DNA of 64,000 bases from Variovorax paradoxus (GCF_022009635.1 NZ_CP091716.1:4919501-4983500), one strand, 5' to 3'. Positions 1-11,862 are shown, counted from the first letter of the stretch. Notes: generated by a model not told the origin, from the sequence alone. Translations and numbers: made by a program.

Positions 1-639
1 AGCGCTGCAGCCGCTGCGCGCAAGGCCGGCGGCCAGGTGCTGAAGCCGCACAACGACTGGCGCGCCTTCAGCCTGCTGGTCTTGACCATCATCGGCTGGT
101 CGATCCCGTACGTGACGGTGCTGTCGATGCTGTCGCTGCGCATCACCCGCGACCTGCACGGCACCGCCTTCCAGGGCGCCGCGGCACTGACCTCGTTCAC
201 CGCCGCGGGCGCCGTGGGCACGCTGCTCGGCGGCTGGCTCGGCGACCGCATCGGCCGCATGGGCACGATCCGCGCCGGCTACCTGTTCGCCCTGCCTTCG
301 CTCGCGGGCGTGGTGCTTGCGCCGAACGCAGGCTGGGCGCTCGCCTGCACCGCGCTGCTCGGCATGTGCATGTTCCTGCCCTTCGCCGCGCAGGTGACGC
401 TGGCGCAGGACTACCTGCCGCGCAACCCGGCCACGGCCAGCGGCATCACGCTGGGGTTGGCGCTGTCGGTGGGCGGGCTGGTGTCGCCGCTGTTCGGCAT
501 GCTGTCGGATGCGCGGGGCCTCGGCGTCACGCTCACGGCGGTGCTGTGCGTGCTCTGCGTCGCGACGGTGCTGGCACTGAGGCTGCGCAACCGGTCGATG
601 CAGGCAATGCCCGCTGAAGTGGAAGGCGCAGCCGCCTGA
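1..639 (+). CDS. MFS transporter, C-terminal part (5' end outside window)
   Basis: The frame is open from base 1 (S-A-A-A-A-A-R-K...), so the gene starts upstream of the window; the GTG at 37 is internal. About 212 residues are visible: a hydrophilic linker and then roughly six membrane segments. The sequence GGWLGDRIGRMG near residue 79 matches the major facilitator cytoplasmic loop motif GxLaDrxGrkr, repeated at the start of the second half of the protein, so the visible part is the C-terminal six-helix bundle. The substrate cannot be told; sugar/acid MHS or aromatic-acid permeases are possible. Confidence 0.85.
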   Translation, partial: SAAAAARKAGGQVLKPHNDWRAFSLLVLTIIGWSIPYVTVLSMLSLRITRDLHGTAFQGAAALTSFTAAGAVGTLLGGWLGDRIGRMGTIRAGYLFALPSLAGVVLAPNAGWALACTALLGMCMFLPFAAQVTLAQDYLPRNPATASGITLGLALSVGGLVSPLFGMLSDARGLGVTLTAVLCVLCVATVLALRLRNRSMQAMPAEVEGAAA

Positions 640-741
640 GCGGTGGTCTGTGCGGCGGTCTGCGCGGCGCGGGTTCGTTCACTGCCAGAATCGGCGTCGG
701 ATTCGACCGACGCCTAAAACTGACAAAGAGGGAACCGCGCC

Positions 742-1230
742 ATGAACCGATCCTTGACCTGCCTGCTCGCCAGCGGCCTGCTGACCACGGCCGCTTTCGC
801 GGCTTCGCCACCGGCACCGGCTGCCCCTACGGCCACCACGACGCCTGCCGCCGTGGAGACCCCCGCCGCATCGGCACCTCCCGCCGCGAGCGGCATCGCG
901 GAAGTCGAGGCCGCCGTACGCGCCTGGGCCGCCGCCTGGTCGGCCCGCGACGCGGACCGCTACCTCGCCGCCTACGCGCCCGACTTCACGCCGCCGCGCA
1001 ACAAGGACCGCAAGCGCTGGGAAAGCGACCGCCGCGCGCGCATCGCTGACAAGTCGAGCATCAGCGTGGGCATCGAAGACCTGGTCATCAGCATCAACGG
1101 ACAGGCCGCGAGCGCCAGGTTCAAGCAGGTCTACCGCGCCGACAAGGTGAAGGAAACCGGCCGCAAGACGCTGGAACTGCAGCGCGTGGGCAGCCAGTGG
1201 CTGATCCGCAAGGAAAGCGCGGGCGGCTGA
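742..1230 (+). CDS. Exported SnoaL/NTF2-like domain protein
   Basis: 162 aa. A signal peptide (MNRSLTCLLASGLLTTAAFA, cut near A-A-S) is followed by an Ala/Pro/Thr-rich linker to about residue 50 and then a compact domain starting IAEVEAAVRAWAAAWSARD. A helix followed by W-xx-AW-xx-RD-x-D-x-Y is typical of nuclear-transport-factor-2-like folds, in particular the Cds6-type domain attached to some L,D-transpeptidases. A GAGGGA ribosome site lies about 9 bases before the ATG. It probably acts in the periplasm, perhaps binding a small ligand or cell-wall component; no catalytic residues can be named. Confidence 0.75.
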   Translation: MNRSLTCLLASGLLTTAAFAASPPAPAAPTATTTPAAVETPAASAPPAASGIAEVEAAVRAWAAAWSARDADRYLAAYAPDFTPPRNKDRKRWESDRRARIADKSSISVGIEDLVISINGQAASARFKQVYRADKVKETGRKTLELQRVGSQWLIRKESAGG

Positions 1231-1236
1231 CCGCGC

Positions 1237-1656
1237 TCACAGCCCCAGCTTCGTCAACGCCCAGGCCACGGTGCCGAGCTGCACCACGTTGAGCGTCATG
1301 CCGGCGATGTGAAGGCGGCGGAACTGGCGGGCCGAGACATCGACCGCCGGGATCGTGCCGCGCAGCAGGTCCATGCGCGGAATGATCAGCCAGCGGCGCA
1401 GCGAGAACGCCAGGCCCGCAATGAAGGCCATGCCCACGGAAAAAACCGGCCGGCCCGACCAGGCATAGCAAAGCGCCGCCGCGCTCCCCGTGAACATCAC
1501 CGCAAGGTAGTAGACGTTGAACAGGCCGCGGATGAAGCGCGAGTCCAGCGGCGTGTCGTGCTTGAGGCTCAGCAGCGGCAGCGAGCCCATCATGAAAAAG
1601 CCCATCCAGACGAGCAGCAAGACTGTCGCCATGAGTGCAAAAACGATGGGAAGCAT
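1237..1656 (-). CDS. Small integral membrane protein, unknown function
   Basis: 139 aa from the ATG at 1656, which has a GGAAGG ribosome site about 10 bases upstream; an in-frame start at 1761 would add a basic, poorly protein-like N-terminus. Four hydrophobic segments are visible (MLPIVFALMATVLLLVWMGF; the VYYLAVMFTGSAAALCYAW region; the VGMAFIAGLAFSL region; and the C-terminal IAGMTLNVVQLGTVAWAL region). It is convergent with the SnoaL-like gene, whose stop is only 7 bases away. The family is not recognised; this looks like a conserved hypothetical inner-membrane protein. Confidence 0.7.
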   Translation of the reverse strand: MLPIVFALMATVLLLVWMGFFMMGSLPLLSLKHDTPLDSRFIRGLFNVYYLAVMFTGSAAALCYAWSGRPVFSVGMAFIAGLAFSLRRWLIIPRMDLLRGTIPAVDVSARQFRRLHIAGMTLNVVQLGTVAWALTKLGL

Positions 1657-1820
1657 GTGGTGGACCTTCCGCGGTGCCGGAGCATAGCGCCGGGCAATGC
1701 GGTTGCGGTATCGGGAAATCGACCGGGGCAATCGCCATTTCCTTAAGCGAAAAGGGTTCATGAAGGTGTCACCACATGCAACGATGCTGCAGCCCTCGAT
1801 CTCCGAAAGCTGTGGCTGCC

Positions 1821-2366
1821 ATGTTTCCCACCAAGACCGACAAGGCGCGCGACGAACTCCAGGGCGGACAGCGCACGCTCAGCCAGCGTGAACGGGCACT
1901 GCTGCTCATGGCCGACGGGCGGCGCTCGCTGACCGACTTCAGCCCGCTCTTCAGCAGCCGCGACGAGGCCGAGCGGGCCATCCAGGCGCTGGTGCAGCGC
2001 GGCTACCTGCAAGCCCCGACGGCCGCGGTCGCGCCCCCCGCCCCGGCGCCCGTGCAGCCCGCGCCCATTCCCGCCGCCGAACCGATCCAGGTCGCCACTT
2101 CGGCCGACACCTTCGACGGCAAGCGCTCGCTGGCCACCACGCGCATGTTCCTGTTCGACATCTGCGAGCGCATGTTCGTGCGCCGCGATCCCAAGTTCGC
2201 GACGCAGATGCGCGACGCCCTCCGCGAAGCCCGCGACCGCGAGGCCATGCTGACCATCGCCGCGCTGATGCTCACCGAAATCGAGAAGACCGCCGGCCCC
2301 GAACGCGCCGAATCGCTGCGCGAGCGCATCGACAAGCTGCTGCCGCCGGCTGAAGTCGTTCACTGA
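1821..2366 (+). CDS. Hypothetical cytoplasmic protein with N-terminal winged-helix-like segment
   Basis: 181 aa from the ATG at 1821; an alternative ATG at 1776 has an AAGG about 10 bases upstream and adds 15 residues (MQRCCSPRSPKAVAA) that look less conserved. Residues 15-60 (SQRERALLLMADGRRSLTDF then a helix ending QRGYLQ) resemble the small wing-type domain seen in response and gliding proteins. A Pro/Ala-rich linker (about 63-90) separates it from a charged helical C-terminal half. Function unknown. The glycine riboswitch begins 58 bases after the stop. Confidence 0.65.
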   Translation: MFPTKTDKARDELQGGQRTLSQRERALLLMADGRRSLTDFSPLFSSRDEAERAIQALVQRGYLQAPTAAVAPPAPAPVQPAPIPAAEPIQVATSADTFDGKRSLATTRMFLFDICERMFVRRDPKFATQMRDALREARDREAMLTIAALMLTEIEKTAGPERAESLRERIDKLLPPAEVVH

Positions 2367-2424
2367 CTCGAATCGCACTCCACGGATACGGCCACCCCTT
2401 TCCGTATCAACTACACTCGCCCAG

Positions 2425-2625
2425 GTCAGGAGAGAGCCCCGCGAGCCGGGGCCGCCGAAGGCGCAGGGGTTTCCCGAACGCTCAGGCAAAAGGACTGACA
2501 AGGCGCCGGTGAACACCGGCGTTTCCTTGCTGGAGAGAGGCCATCGCCCACGCGCGGCGGCCCACCGAAGGAGCAAACCCCGATCGTGGGGCGAATCTCT
2601 CAGGTAAAGCGGACAGCAGGGGTGG
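2425..2625 (+). promoter_or_regulatory. Tandem glycine riboswitch (gcvT leader)
   Basis: Two consecutive aptamers are visible. The first (about 2425-2502) has GGAGAGAGCC, GCCGAAGGCGCAGG and CTCAGGCAAAAGGACTGACA; the second (about 2526-2625) has TGGAGAGAGGCC, CACCGAAGGAGCAA and CTCTCAGGTAAAGCGGACAG. This is the classical double glycine aptamer, and it stands directly before gcvT. Known members switch the glycine cleavage operon on when glycine is abundant. The GTG start of gcvT lies about 47 bases after the second aptamer; no clear intrinsic terminator is seen in between, so control of translation is possible. Confidence 0.96.
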
Positions 2626-2671
2626 CCCATGGCTTGCGTCATGGATTTTGTCTGCCCCTTTGGAGTGCCCC

Positions 2672-3844
2672 GTGGCCGCTTCCTCCGCACCCGCTACCGA
2701 ACTTCTCAAGACGCCGCTTCACGACCTTCACGTGGAGCTCGGCGCCCGCATGGTGCCCTTTGCCGGCTACTCGATGCCGGTGCAGTACCCTGCCGGCCTG
2801 ATGGCCGAACACAAGCACACGCGCGACGCGGCCGGCCTGTTCGACATCTCCCACATGGGCCAGTTGCGCCTCGTCGGCCCCGACGCCGCGGCAGCCTTCG
2901 AGACCCTGATGCCCGTCGACGTGATCGACCTGCCCGCCGGCAAGCAGCGCTACGGCCTGCTGCTGAACGACGAGGGCGGCATCCTCGACGACCTGATGTT
3001 CTTCAACGAAGGCAACGGCTCGCTATTCGTGATCGTCAACGGCGCCTGCAAGGTGGCCGACATCGCCCACATCCAGCAGAAGATCGGCGCCCGCTGCGAA
3101 GTGCAGCCCCTGCCCGACCACGCCCTGCTCGCGCTGCAGGGCCCGCAGGCCGCCGCCACGCTGGCGCGGCTGTCGCCCGGCATCGAGCGCTTCATTTTCA
3201 TGACCGGCGGCGCGGTGCGGATCGGCGACATTGCCGCCTTCGTCACCCGCAGCGGCTACACCGGCGAAGACGGCTTCGAGATCTCGGTGGCCGCCAAGGA
3301 CGCCGAGGCCCTGGCCCGCCTGCTGCTGGCCCAGCCCGAGGTCAAGCCCATCGGCCTGGGCGCGCGCAATTCGCTGCGGCTCGAAGCCGGCCTTTGCCTG
3401 TACGGCAACGACATCGACACCACCACCACGCCGGTCGAGGCCTCGCTCAACTGGGCGATGCAGAAGGTGCGCCGTGCGGGCGGCGCGCGCGAAGGTGGCT
3501 TTCCCGGCGCCGCGAAGATCCTCGCGCAGCTTGCCGCCGCCACGGCGGGCGCCGCCGGCCACACCGACCACGACACCCTCAAGCGCAAGCGCGTCGGCCT
3601 CGTCGCGCTCGAGCGCATTCCGGTGCGCGACGGCACGCTGCTGCAATCCTTCGAAGGCCAGGACATCGGCATCGTCACCAGCGGCCTGCTCGGCCCGACT
3701 GCCGACCGCTGCATCGCCATGGGCTACGTGGCCACCGCATTCGCCGAGCCCGGCACCCGCGTGCAGGCCATCGTGCGCGGCAAGCCGGTGCCGATGGAAG
3801 TCTCGACCATGCCTTTCGTGCCGACCCGCTACTACCGCGGCTGA
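2672..3844 (+). CDS. gcvT: Glycine cleavage system T protein (aminomethyltransferase)
   Basis: 390 aa. Transfers the methylene group from the aminomethyl-lipoyl arm of GcvH to tetrahydrofolate, releasing ammonia. The start chosen is the GTG at 2672 because a GGAG lies 6 bases upstream; a TTG at 2648 in the same frame has no ribosome site. The N-terminus (LLKTPLHDLHVELGARMVPF), the conserved FDISHMGQ, and GEDGFEIS / RNSLRLEAGLCLYGND are all typical GcvT motifs. Full length. First gene of the riboswitch-controlled gcvTHP operon; gcvH follows after 63 bases. Confidence 0.97.
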   Translation: MAASSAPATELLKTPLHDLHVELGARMVPFAGYSMPVQYPAGLMAEHKHTRDAAGLFDISHMGQLRLVGPDAAAAFETLMPVDVIDLPAGKQRYGLLLNDEGGILDDLMFFNEGNGSLFVIVNGACKVADIAHIQQKIGARCEVQPLPDHALLALQGPQAAATLARLSPGIERFIFMTGGAVRIGDIAAFVTRSGYTGEDGFEISVAAKDAEALARLLLAQPEVKPIGLGARNSLRLEAGLCLYGNDIDTTTTPVEASLNWAMQKVRRAGGAREGGFPGAAKILAQLAAATAGAAGHTDHDTLKRKRVGLVALERIPVRDGTLLQSFEGQDIGIVTSGLLGPTADRCIAMGYVATAFAEPGTRVQAIVRGKPVPMEVSTMPFVPTRYYRG

Positions 3845-3907
3845 ACCCGCCGGACCCGGCTAGGCTCTGCACCCCTATCCACTTTTTCCACGAGGAGTTT
3901 TTTCACC

Positions 3908-4279
3908 ATGAGCATCAAGTACACCAAGGACCACGAATGGGTGTCGGCCGAAGGCGACGCGGCCACCGTCGGCATCACCGTGCACGCGCAGGACGCGCTG
4001 GGCGACGTGGTGTTCGTCGACCTGCCCGAAGTCGGCAAGACCTTCGCCCAGGGCGAGGTTGCCGGCGTCGTCGAATCGGTCAAGGCCGCCGCCGACGTGT
4101 TCATGCCCGTGTCGGGCGAGATCACCGAAGTGAACGAAGCCCTGCGCGCCGACCCGTCGCTCGCCAACAGCGACCCGCTGGCCACCGGCTGGTTCTTCAA
4201 GGTCAAGCTGAGCGAGCCCGCGCAGCTCGACGCCCTGCTGGACGCCGCCAGCTACGACAAGTTCGCGGCCGAATCCTGA
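3908..4279 (+). CDS. gcvH: Glycine cleavage system H protein
   Basis: 123 aa, normal length for the lipoyl carrier of the glycine cleavage complex. The lipoylated lysine is K59 in the motif GVVESVKAAAD. The N-terminal KYTKDHEWV and the C-terminal GWFFKVKL are also family signatures. A strong GAGGAG ribosome site (about 3891-3896) precedes the ATG. It shuttles the aminomethyl group between GcvP and GcvT in the cytoplasm. Confidence 0.98.
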   Translation: MSIKYTKDHEWVSAEGDAATVGITVHAQDALGDVVFVDLPEVGKTFAQGEVAGVVESVKAAADVFMPVSGEITEVNEALRADPSLANSDPLATGWFFKVKLSEPAQLDALLDAASYDKFAAES

Positions 4280-4333
4280 TCCGCTGAATTTTTCAGCAGC
4301 ACCTTTGTTCTTTCCCTCCGAGCCTTCACCGCC

Positions 4334-7243
<2,910 letters not shown>

Positions 7244-7272
7244 GCCACGGTGGCCAGCGCGCGCGGTCCGGC

Positions 7273-8004
7273 ATGAACGCGGACGAGGTCGAGTCGCTCA
7301 AGTCGCGCTGGCGCGGCTGCGTGTGGGCCTACACGCTCAGCGACGACGAGGCGGCTGCCCTGCTGCCGCAGCTTCGCTTCGTCGAGCTGGCGGCGGGCCA
7401 GGCCATCTGGCACCGCGGCGACGCGGCCGAGCACTGGGTCGGCATGGGGCGCGGCAGCATGAAGCTGTGCACCACCTCGGCCTCGGGCAAGCCCGTGACC
7501 TTCATGGGCCAGGCCTTCAGCTGGGTCGGAGAAGTGGAGCTGATCCGTGACCAGCCGCGCTTGTGCGACGCGGTGGCGCTGTCGGACGCGGTCATCATCA
7601 AGATGCCCAAGGCCGCCTTCTTCCATCTGCTGGAAACCAACCCGGCCTTCAACCGCTTCGTGATGCTGCTGCTGAGCGAGCGGGTGACGCAATCGATGGC
7701 GCTCACGCTGTCCGACCGCACGCTGGACCCGGTTGCCAAGGTGGCGCAGAGCCTGGCCTCGCTCTTCAGCCCCTCGGCCTTTCCGCCGCGTTCGCTGGAG
7801 CTGCAGGTGTCGCAGGCGGAACTGGCGATCTACTGCAACATGTCTCGGCCCCGGTTGAACGCGGCGCTGCGGCAGCTGGAAGCCGAAGGACTGCTGGAGC
7901 TGGGCTACCAGATCGTCACGCTGAAGCAGCTCGATGCGCTGCGCGCCTACCGCGGTGCAGCGTCGGTGGACAGCGGCAGCCAGACGCGCCCCGACACCGC
8001 ATAG
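7273..8004 (+). CDS. Crp/Fnr family transcriptional regulator
   Basis: 243 aa from the ATG at 7273. Residues about 25-150 form a cyclic-nucleotide-binding-like beta barrel (GQAIWHRGDAAEHWVGMGRG, then LCTTSASGKPVTFMG). Residues about 175-230 are the winged helix, with the recognition helix in SQAELAIYCNMSRPRLNAAL. There is no Fnr-type cysteine cluster, so it is not an oxygen sensor of that type; the ligand is unknown. The last 58 bases overlap the end of the convergent hydrolase gene. It follows gcvP closely, but nothing visible proves a role in glycine metabolism. Confidence 0.9.
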   Translation: MNADEVESLKSRWRGCVWAYTLSDDEAAALLPQLRFVELAAGQAIWHRGDAAEHWVGMGRGSMKLCTTSASGKPVTFMGQAFSWVGEVELIRDQPRLCDAVALSDAVIIKMPKAAFFHLLETNPAFNRFVMLLLSERVTQSMALTLSDRTLDPVAKVAQSLASLFSPSAFPPRSLELQVSQAELAIYCNMSRPRLNAALRQLEAEGLLELGYQIVTLKQLDALRAYRGAASVDSGSQTRPDTA

Positions 8005-9530
8005 GCGTTACTGCCCGCGACGCCGGCCACCGGCGCGCCCGAAGCCGGCGCCCAGACGTATTGCGGATGCGTCGAGAACAGCGCCACGCCCAGTTCGTCA
8101 CCCGGCTGCATGCGCGCCGCCACGCCGCCCAGCGCAACGCGATGCCGGCCCGTCGGCACCGGCACCACCTGGTCCGACAGCACCAGCACCTCGCCGCCCT
8201 TGCGGCGCAGCGCCAGTCCCAGCAGCGCCACGCCCGGGCCAGCCTTGCCCTTCACCTCGATCTCTGCTTTCGGCACCCCGGCCAGCACGGCACCGGCCCC
8301 CTGCCGCGCAAGCACATCCGCCGGGAAAGCGACGAACAACGGTCCCTTCGATCCAGCCGCCACCTCGGTGGCAGGCAGCGCCGCGCCCACCTGTGCGGAC
8401 ACAGGCGCCGCGCCCTGGTAGGCCGTGCCATCGTCCAGCGCGATGCACAGCGAGGGCACCGAAGACAGCCCCGTGTCCGCATCGCGCAGCTTGGCGTCGA
8501 GCCACGCCAGCATCGCGTCCATCGCATCGACGCCGCCGCAGCGTGCCGGCTTGTCGCGCTGCTCCGCGCGCGGATTCACGTGGCCCGAGCGCAGCACCAT
8601 CAGCCGAACGTCCCCGCCGCCCGACTTCAGGTAGCGCCAGTTGCGCAGGCCGTCGCCCATGTCGAACAGCACGTCTTCGCTGGCCTGCACGACCAGCGCA
8701 TCGACGCGCCGCGCCGGCTGCCCGGCCCAGCTCGCGCCCGAGGGGCCGTGCGCCTGGTAGGCATCGCGCAGCCGGGGCGCGTCGGCCCCGAGGTCGGACC
8801 ATGCCCAGGCGCCCGGTTTGGGTGCCGTGTCGCACAAGGGCGCCAGCAGGCCGCCGTCGCGCACCTTGCCGCGCTGTGCCATGAAGCATTCGAACTGCAC
8901 GAAGCCCTGCTTGAGCACGCCCTGCGGCGCGAGCGAGTGCTGCAGGTCGTACCAGGTCATTGACGGAATCACGGTGGTGATGCGCGGCTCCAGCTGCGCG
9001 AGCTGCATCTGATAGCCGCCGCCATACGAGCCCCCGATGCTGCCGATGCGCGGCTTGCCGTCGGCGCCCTTGCGCAGCGGCAGTTCGCGTTCGGCCCAGT
9101 CGATCAGGCCGCGGATGTCGGCGATCTCGGCCTGCGGGTCCATGATGCGGCTGTCGCCACCGCTGTCGCCATGGCCCCGATGGTCGAAGCTGATGACCGC
9201 GAAGCCGCGCTCCACCAGCGTGGGCACCAGCCGGTCGACGCGCGACCAGTAGCTGGCGGCAGGGTCGGTGTCGCGCGGCGGCATCGCCTGCAAGCGCCCG
9301 AGGCCGAAGCCGCTCGCATGCAGTACCAGTGGATAGCCGCCTTCCGGCTTGGTGTCGGGCAGAAAGAGCGTGAACGCGACCTTGGTGCCCTTGGCATCGC
9401 TGGCGCCCGCCAGCGGGTCGGGCACCACGGATTGCACCGAGAGCTGCTGCACTGTGGCGGCCTGCGCGCAGGGCGCGGCGCCGAGAATCGCCGCCGCGCT
9501 GAGCGCCGCGGCACGGAGGATTGCCTTCAT
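7947..9530 (-). CDS. Secreted alpha/beta hydrolase (X-Pro dipeptidyl-peptidase/CocE-like)
   Basis: 527 aa from the ATG at 9530, which begins a good signal peptide (MKAILRAAALSAAAILGAAP...CAQA). An alpha/beta hydrolase core covers about residues 40-330: FTLFLPDTKPEGGYPLVLHA, the oxyanion region, FDHRGHGDSGGD, and the nucleophile elbow GGSYGGGY, where S is the likely catalytic serine. A beta-rich C-terminal domain (about 360-520) resembles the jelly-roll of the CocE/NonD and X-Pro dipeptidyl-peptidase families. Predicted periplasmic; the substrate (ester or peptide) is not predictable. Its 3' end overlaps the Crp/Fnr gene by 58 bases. Confidence 0.82.
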   Translation of the reverse strand: MKAILRAAALSAAAILGAAPCAQAATVQQLSVQSVVPDPLAGASDAKGTKVAFTLFLPDTKPEGGYPLVLHASGFGLGRLQAMPPRDTDPAASYWSRVDRLVPTLVERGFAVISFDHRGHGDSGGDSRIMDPQAEIADIRGLIDWAERELPLRKGADGKPRIGSIGGSYGGGYQMQLAQLEPRITTVIPSMTWYDLQHSLAPQGVLKQGFVQFECFMAQRGKVRDGGLLAPLCDTAPKPGAWAWSDLGADAPRLRDAYQAHGPSGASWAGQPARRVDALVVQASEDVLFDMGDGLRNWRYLKSGGGDVRLMVLRSGHVNPRAEQRDKPARCGGVDAMDAMLAWLDAKLRDADTGLSSVPSLCIALDDGTAYQGAAPVSAQVGAALPATEVAAGSKGPLFVAFPADVLARQGAGAVLAGVPKAEIEVKGKAGPGVALLGLALRRKGGEVLVLSDQVVPVPTGRHRVALGGVAARMQPGDELGVALFSTHPQYVWAPASGAPVAGVAGSNAYAVSGRVWLPLSTDAAPR

Positions 9531-9653
9531 TTTTTCTGTTCCTGGTTGCGTGTCGTGTCGACGCACGCGACTCTAGGAACGAAGGCGGCGGCGGATTGTC
9601 CCGACGGGAACAATGAACGGCCGCCGCGTCGGAAAGCTGTGGCCTGCTGCGGC

Positions 9654-10565
9654 TTACTGCGACTTCTTCTTCGCGATGTCCGCGGTCGCGACCTGCTGGC
9701 GCAGCGCGCGCAGGCTGGCCTTCATCTTGCGCTCGTTCTCCGGGCCCATGCGCACCATGATCTTCTGGCCGGCGGACGCCTTCTCCAGCTCCTGGTCAAC
9801 GTATTCGTAACGCACCCAGGGCCGCTGCGAAGGCACGTCGCCCTTCACCTCGACCAGCCGCACCTGCACCGGGCCCTTGGGCTCGGGCGCCTGCAGCAGG
9901 TTGTCGATCACCGCGATGAGCCGGTCGTTGAAGTAGCGCCCCGGATAGCCCAGCTCTTCATACGCCTGCTGGAACAGCGGATAGAGCTTGGCGTACACCG
10001 CGGCCGCCTTGGCCGGGTCGACCGATTGCACCAGCAGCACGAAGCCGTTGTAGCGCGCCGCGTTGTTGGCGGAAATGGTCTGCGCCTCGCCCTGCCCCTC
10101 GGTGATGAAGCGCTGGCCCGTGGGCTGCACCGGCCATGCGCTGGCGGGCGCCTGCTCGCGCGCGAGGTTGTCGACCGTGGCCACGAAGCGCCGCACGATG
10201 CCGTCGGAACGCAGAAAGGCTTCGGCGTTCTTGGCGCCCAGCAACTCGGCCAGCGCCTTCATCACGCGCGAATCGGAGTCGGCGAGCTTGGGCAGCGCGG
10301 CGTCGGGCGGCGCGAGCGCATCGACGGGGTTCTGCGGGCCGGTGGGCTCGGCCCGGGCGGGGGGCGGCGGTGGCGGTGCATCGGCCGGCGCGGCGGCCAC
10401 GGGGGCGGGCTCCGGCGGCGTCTGCTGTTGCTGGTACCAGCGCCAGCCGAAGAAGGCGGCGGCCAGCAGCACCAGCACGATGACGATGATCGTGCCCACG
10501 GGCGTCTCGCGGCGGGGTCGGAATTCGGGTGCGTCGCGTGTGTCGCGAATGTCGCTTTCGGACAT
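9654..10565 (-). CDS. DUF3014 domain-containing inner-membrane protein
   Basis: 303 aa from the ATG at 10565, preceded by AAAGGAAA; an upstream in-frame start at 10658 adds an implausible N-terminus. A short cytoplasmic tail (MSESDIRDTRDAPEF) and one transmembrane segment (TIIVIVLVLLAAAFFGWRWY, about 24-43) are followed by a Pro/Ala linker and a soluble domain containing RFVATVDNLARE and FVLLVQSVDPAKAA. This matches the DUF3014 family of single-pass proteins with a periplasmic domain, whose role is unknown. It stands alone between divergent and convergent neighbours. Confidence 0.85.
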   Translation of the reverse strand: MSESDIRDTRDAPEFRPRRETPVGTIIVIVLVLLAAAFFGWRWYQQQQTPPEPAPVAAAPADAPPPPPPARAEPTGPQNPVDALAPPDAALPKLADSDSRVMKALAELLGAKNAEAFLRSDGIVRRFVATVDNLAREQAPASAWPVQPTGQRFITEGQGEAQTISANNAARYNGFVLLVQSVDPAKAAAVYAKLYPLFQQAYEELGYPGRYFNDRLIAVIDNLLQAPEPKGPVQVRLVEVKGDVPSQRPWVRYEYVDQELEKASAGQKIMVRMGPENERKMKASLRALRQQVATADIAKKKSQ

Positions 10566-10700
10566 GGGTCGGTTTCCTTTGGCTGGCGTGAAAGGCACTG
10601 GGAGACGAAGGCTATGGTGCACCAATAAAGGCCGCGCCACGCCCGCATCGTCGCCCATCGTCGTAACGCCCTGTGACGTGCCGACCCGCCGGAAGTTCAG

Positions 10701-11813
10701 TCAACCTGCAAGCCGCACCACATGCGCGAGCCTCGGATCGACCTTGCCCGCGTGCAGGTCGGCGATCACCGCCTGCGCATGCGCGAAGCCCTCGCCCTGC
10801 GCCAGCGCCATCCAGCGGTTGCCGGGCCTGCTGAGCTCGGCAATGAACCGGCCCTGCGCTTCGTTGAAGCGGCGGTTGACCTCCTGCGGGCCCCAGTCGG
10901 CATTGCGCTTGCGGATCTGCACAGGCGCGAAGTAAAGCTGCGGCGTGGGGCCGGGCAGCGAGGTGGTGTCGCCAAGAAACTCCGTTTTCTGCGCGGAGCC
11001 CGCATAGCAGTCGTAGACCAGCGATGCGCCGAAGTGGTGGTGCACCGTCGCGCGCAGTTCGTCGTTGCCGGAGAAGTCGACATACAGCGTGGGCACGTCG
11101 GCAGGCGTGGCGATTTCTTCATAGGCCAGCGTGCGGTCGTAGCAGCCCAGGCCCTCCACGAAGGCGCGATTGCCGTTGGACGTTGCGGCGATCAGCGTCA
11201 GCCCTTCGCGCTTGCCGAGGCAGAAGGCCGTGCCGAATGCCGTCTTGCTCGACGCGCTGGACACCACCACCTGCTTCGCGCCGAAGAAGCCGTTGTCTTC
11301 CAGGAAGTCGGCCAGCATGAACGAGGTGATGAACAGCGGCCGCACCAGCATCTGGTAGTCCTCCAGCGCGGCGACATAGCCCGCGTCGTTGCTGCAGCGC
11401 ATGTACTGGTTGTAGGCCGACACCAGTTCGCCGCGGTGCGCGGCGCCGTCGTAGAAGCCGCGCGGCGTCACGCGCACCGGCTGCATGCGCAGGTGGCTCG
11501 CGATCGGAAAGTAACCGTAGAAGCGCTCGCCCACCGCCACGCCCTCCACGTTCGAGGCCGCCACGTCGGCGAAGCCCCAGGCCGGCATGTGGCCCCAGTC
11601 GGCGTCGCCGGTCGGAAAGAACTGCCAGTACTTCATGACCGCGTCGCCGAAGGCCGCGTAGGTGATGTTGTTGGTGGTCAGCGAGAAGCGGCCGATCTTC
11701 ATCAGCACTTCGCCGGGCTGCAGCGCGCCGGTGTCCTGCGCGCTCACCACGCGGGTGGTGCCGAGGGCGTTCTTGCGCGTCTGGAGGCGGGTTAAAGTGA
11801 ATGCGTTGTTCAT
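10701..11813 (-). CDS. DUF2855 family protein (reductase-like)
   Basis: 370 aa from the ATG at 11813. The N-terminal half (EVLMKIGRFSLTTNNITYAA, then WGFADVAASNVEGVAVGERF) has the shape of the catalytic domain of medium-chain dehydrogenase/quinone oxidoreductases. The middle part (VVVSSASSKTAFGTAF) resembles a nucleotide-binding turn. This is the DUF2855 family, whose reaction is unknown; oxidoreductase activity is an inference. It is divergent from a TetR gene with only 49 bases between starts, so that regulator is the likely controller. Confidence 0.85.
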   Translation of the reverse strand: MNNAFTLTRLQTRKNALGTTRVVSAQDTGALQPGEVLMKIGRFSLTTNNITYAAFGDAVMKYWQFFPTGDADWGHMPAWGFADVAASNVEGVAVGERFYGYFPIASHLRMQPVRVTPRGFYDGAAHRGELVSAYNQYMRCSNDAGYVAALEDYQMLVRPLFITSFMLADFLEDNGFFGAKQVVVSSASSKTAFGTAFCLGKREGLTLIAATSNGNRAFVEGLGCYDRTLAYEEIATPADVPTLYVDFSGNDELRATVHHHFGASLVYDCYAGSAQKTEFLGDTTSLPGPTPQLYFAPVQIRKRNADWGPQEVNRRFNEAQGRFIAELSRPGNRWMALAQGEGFAHAQAVIADLHAGKVDPRLAHVVRLAG

Positions 11814-11862
11814 TCGCAAACTGTATGGCGGCCCGCTTCGCGGCGGGTTCGGAAACCCGTCG

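Noticed and set aside
2629..4287. 552-aa plus-strand frame over gcvT and gcvH
   Set aside because: Arg/Pro-rich shadow of gcvT; the true frames carry all family motifs.
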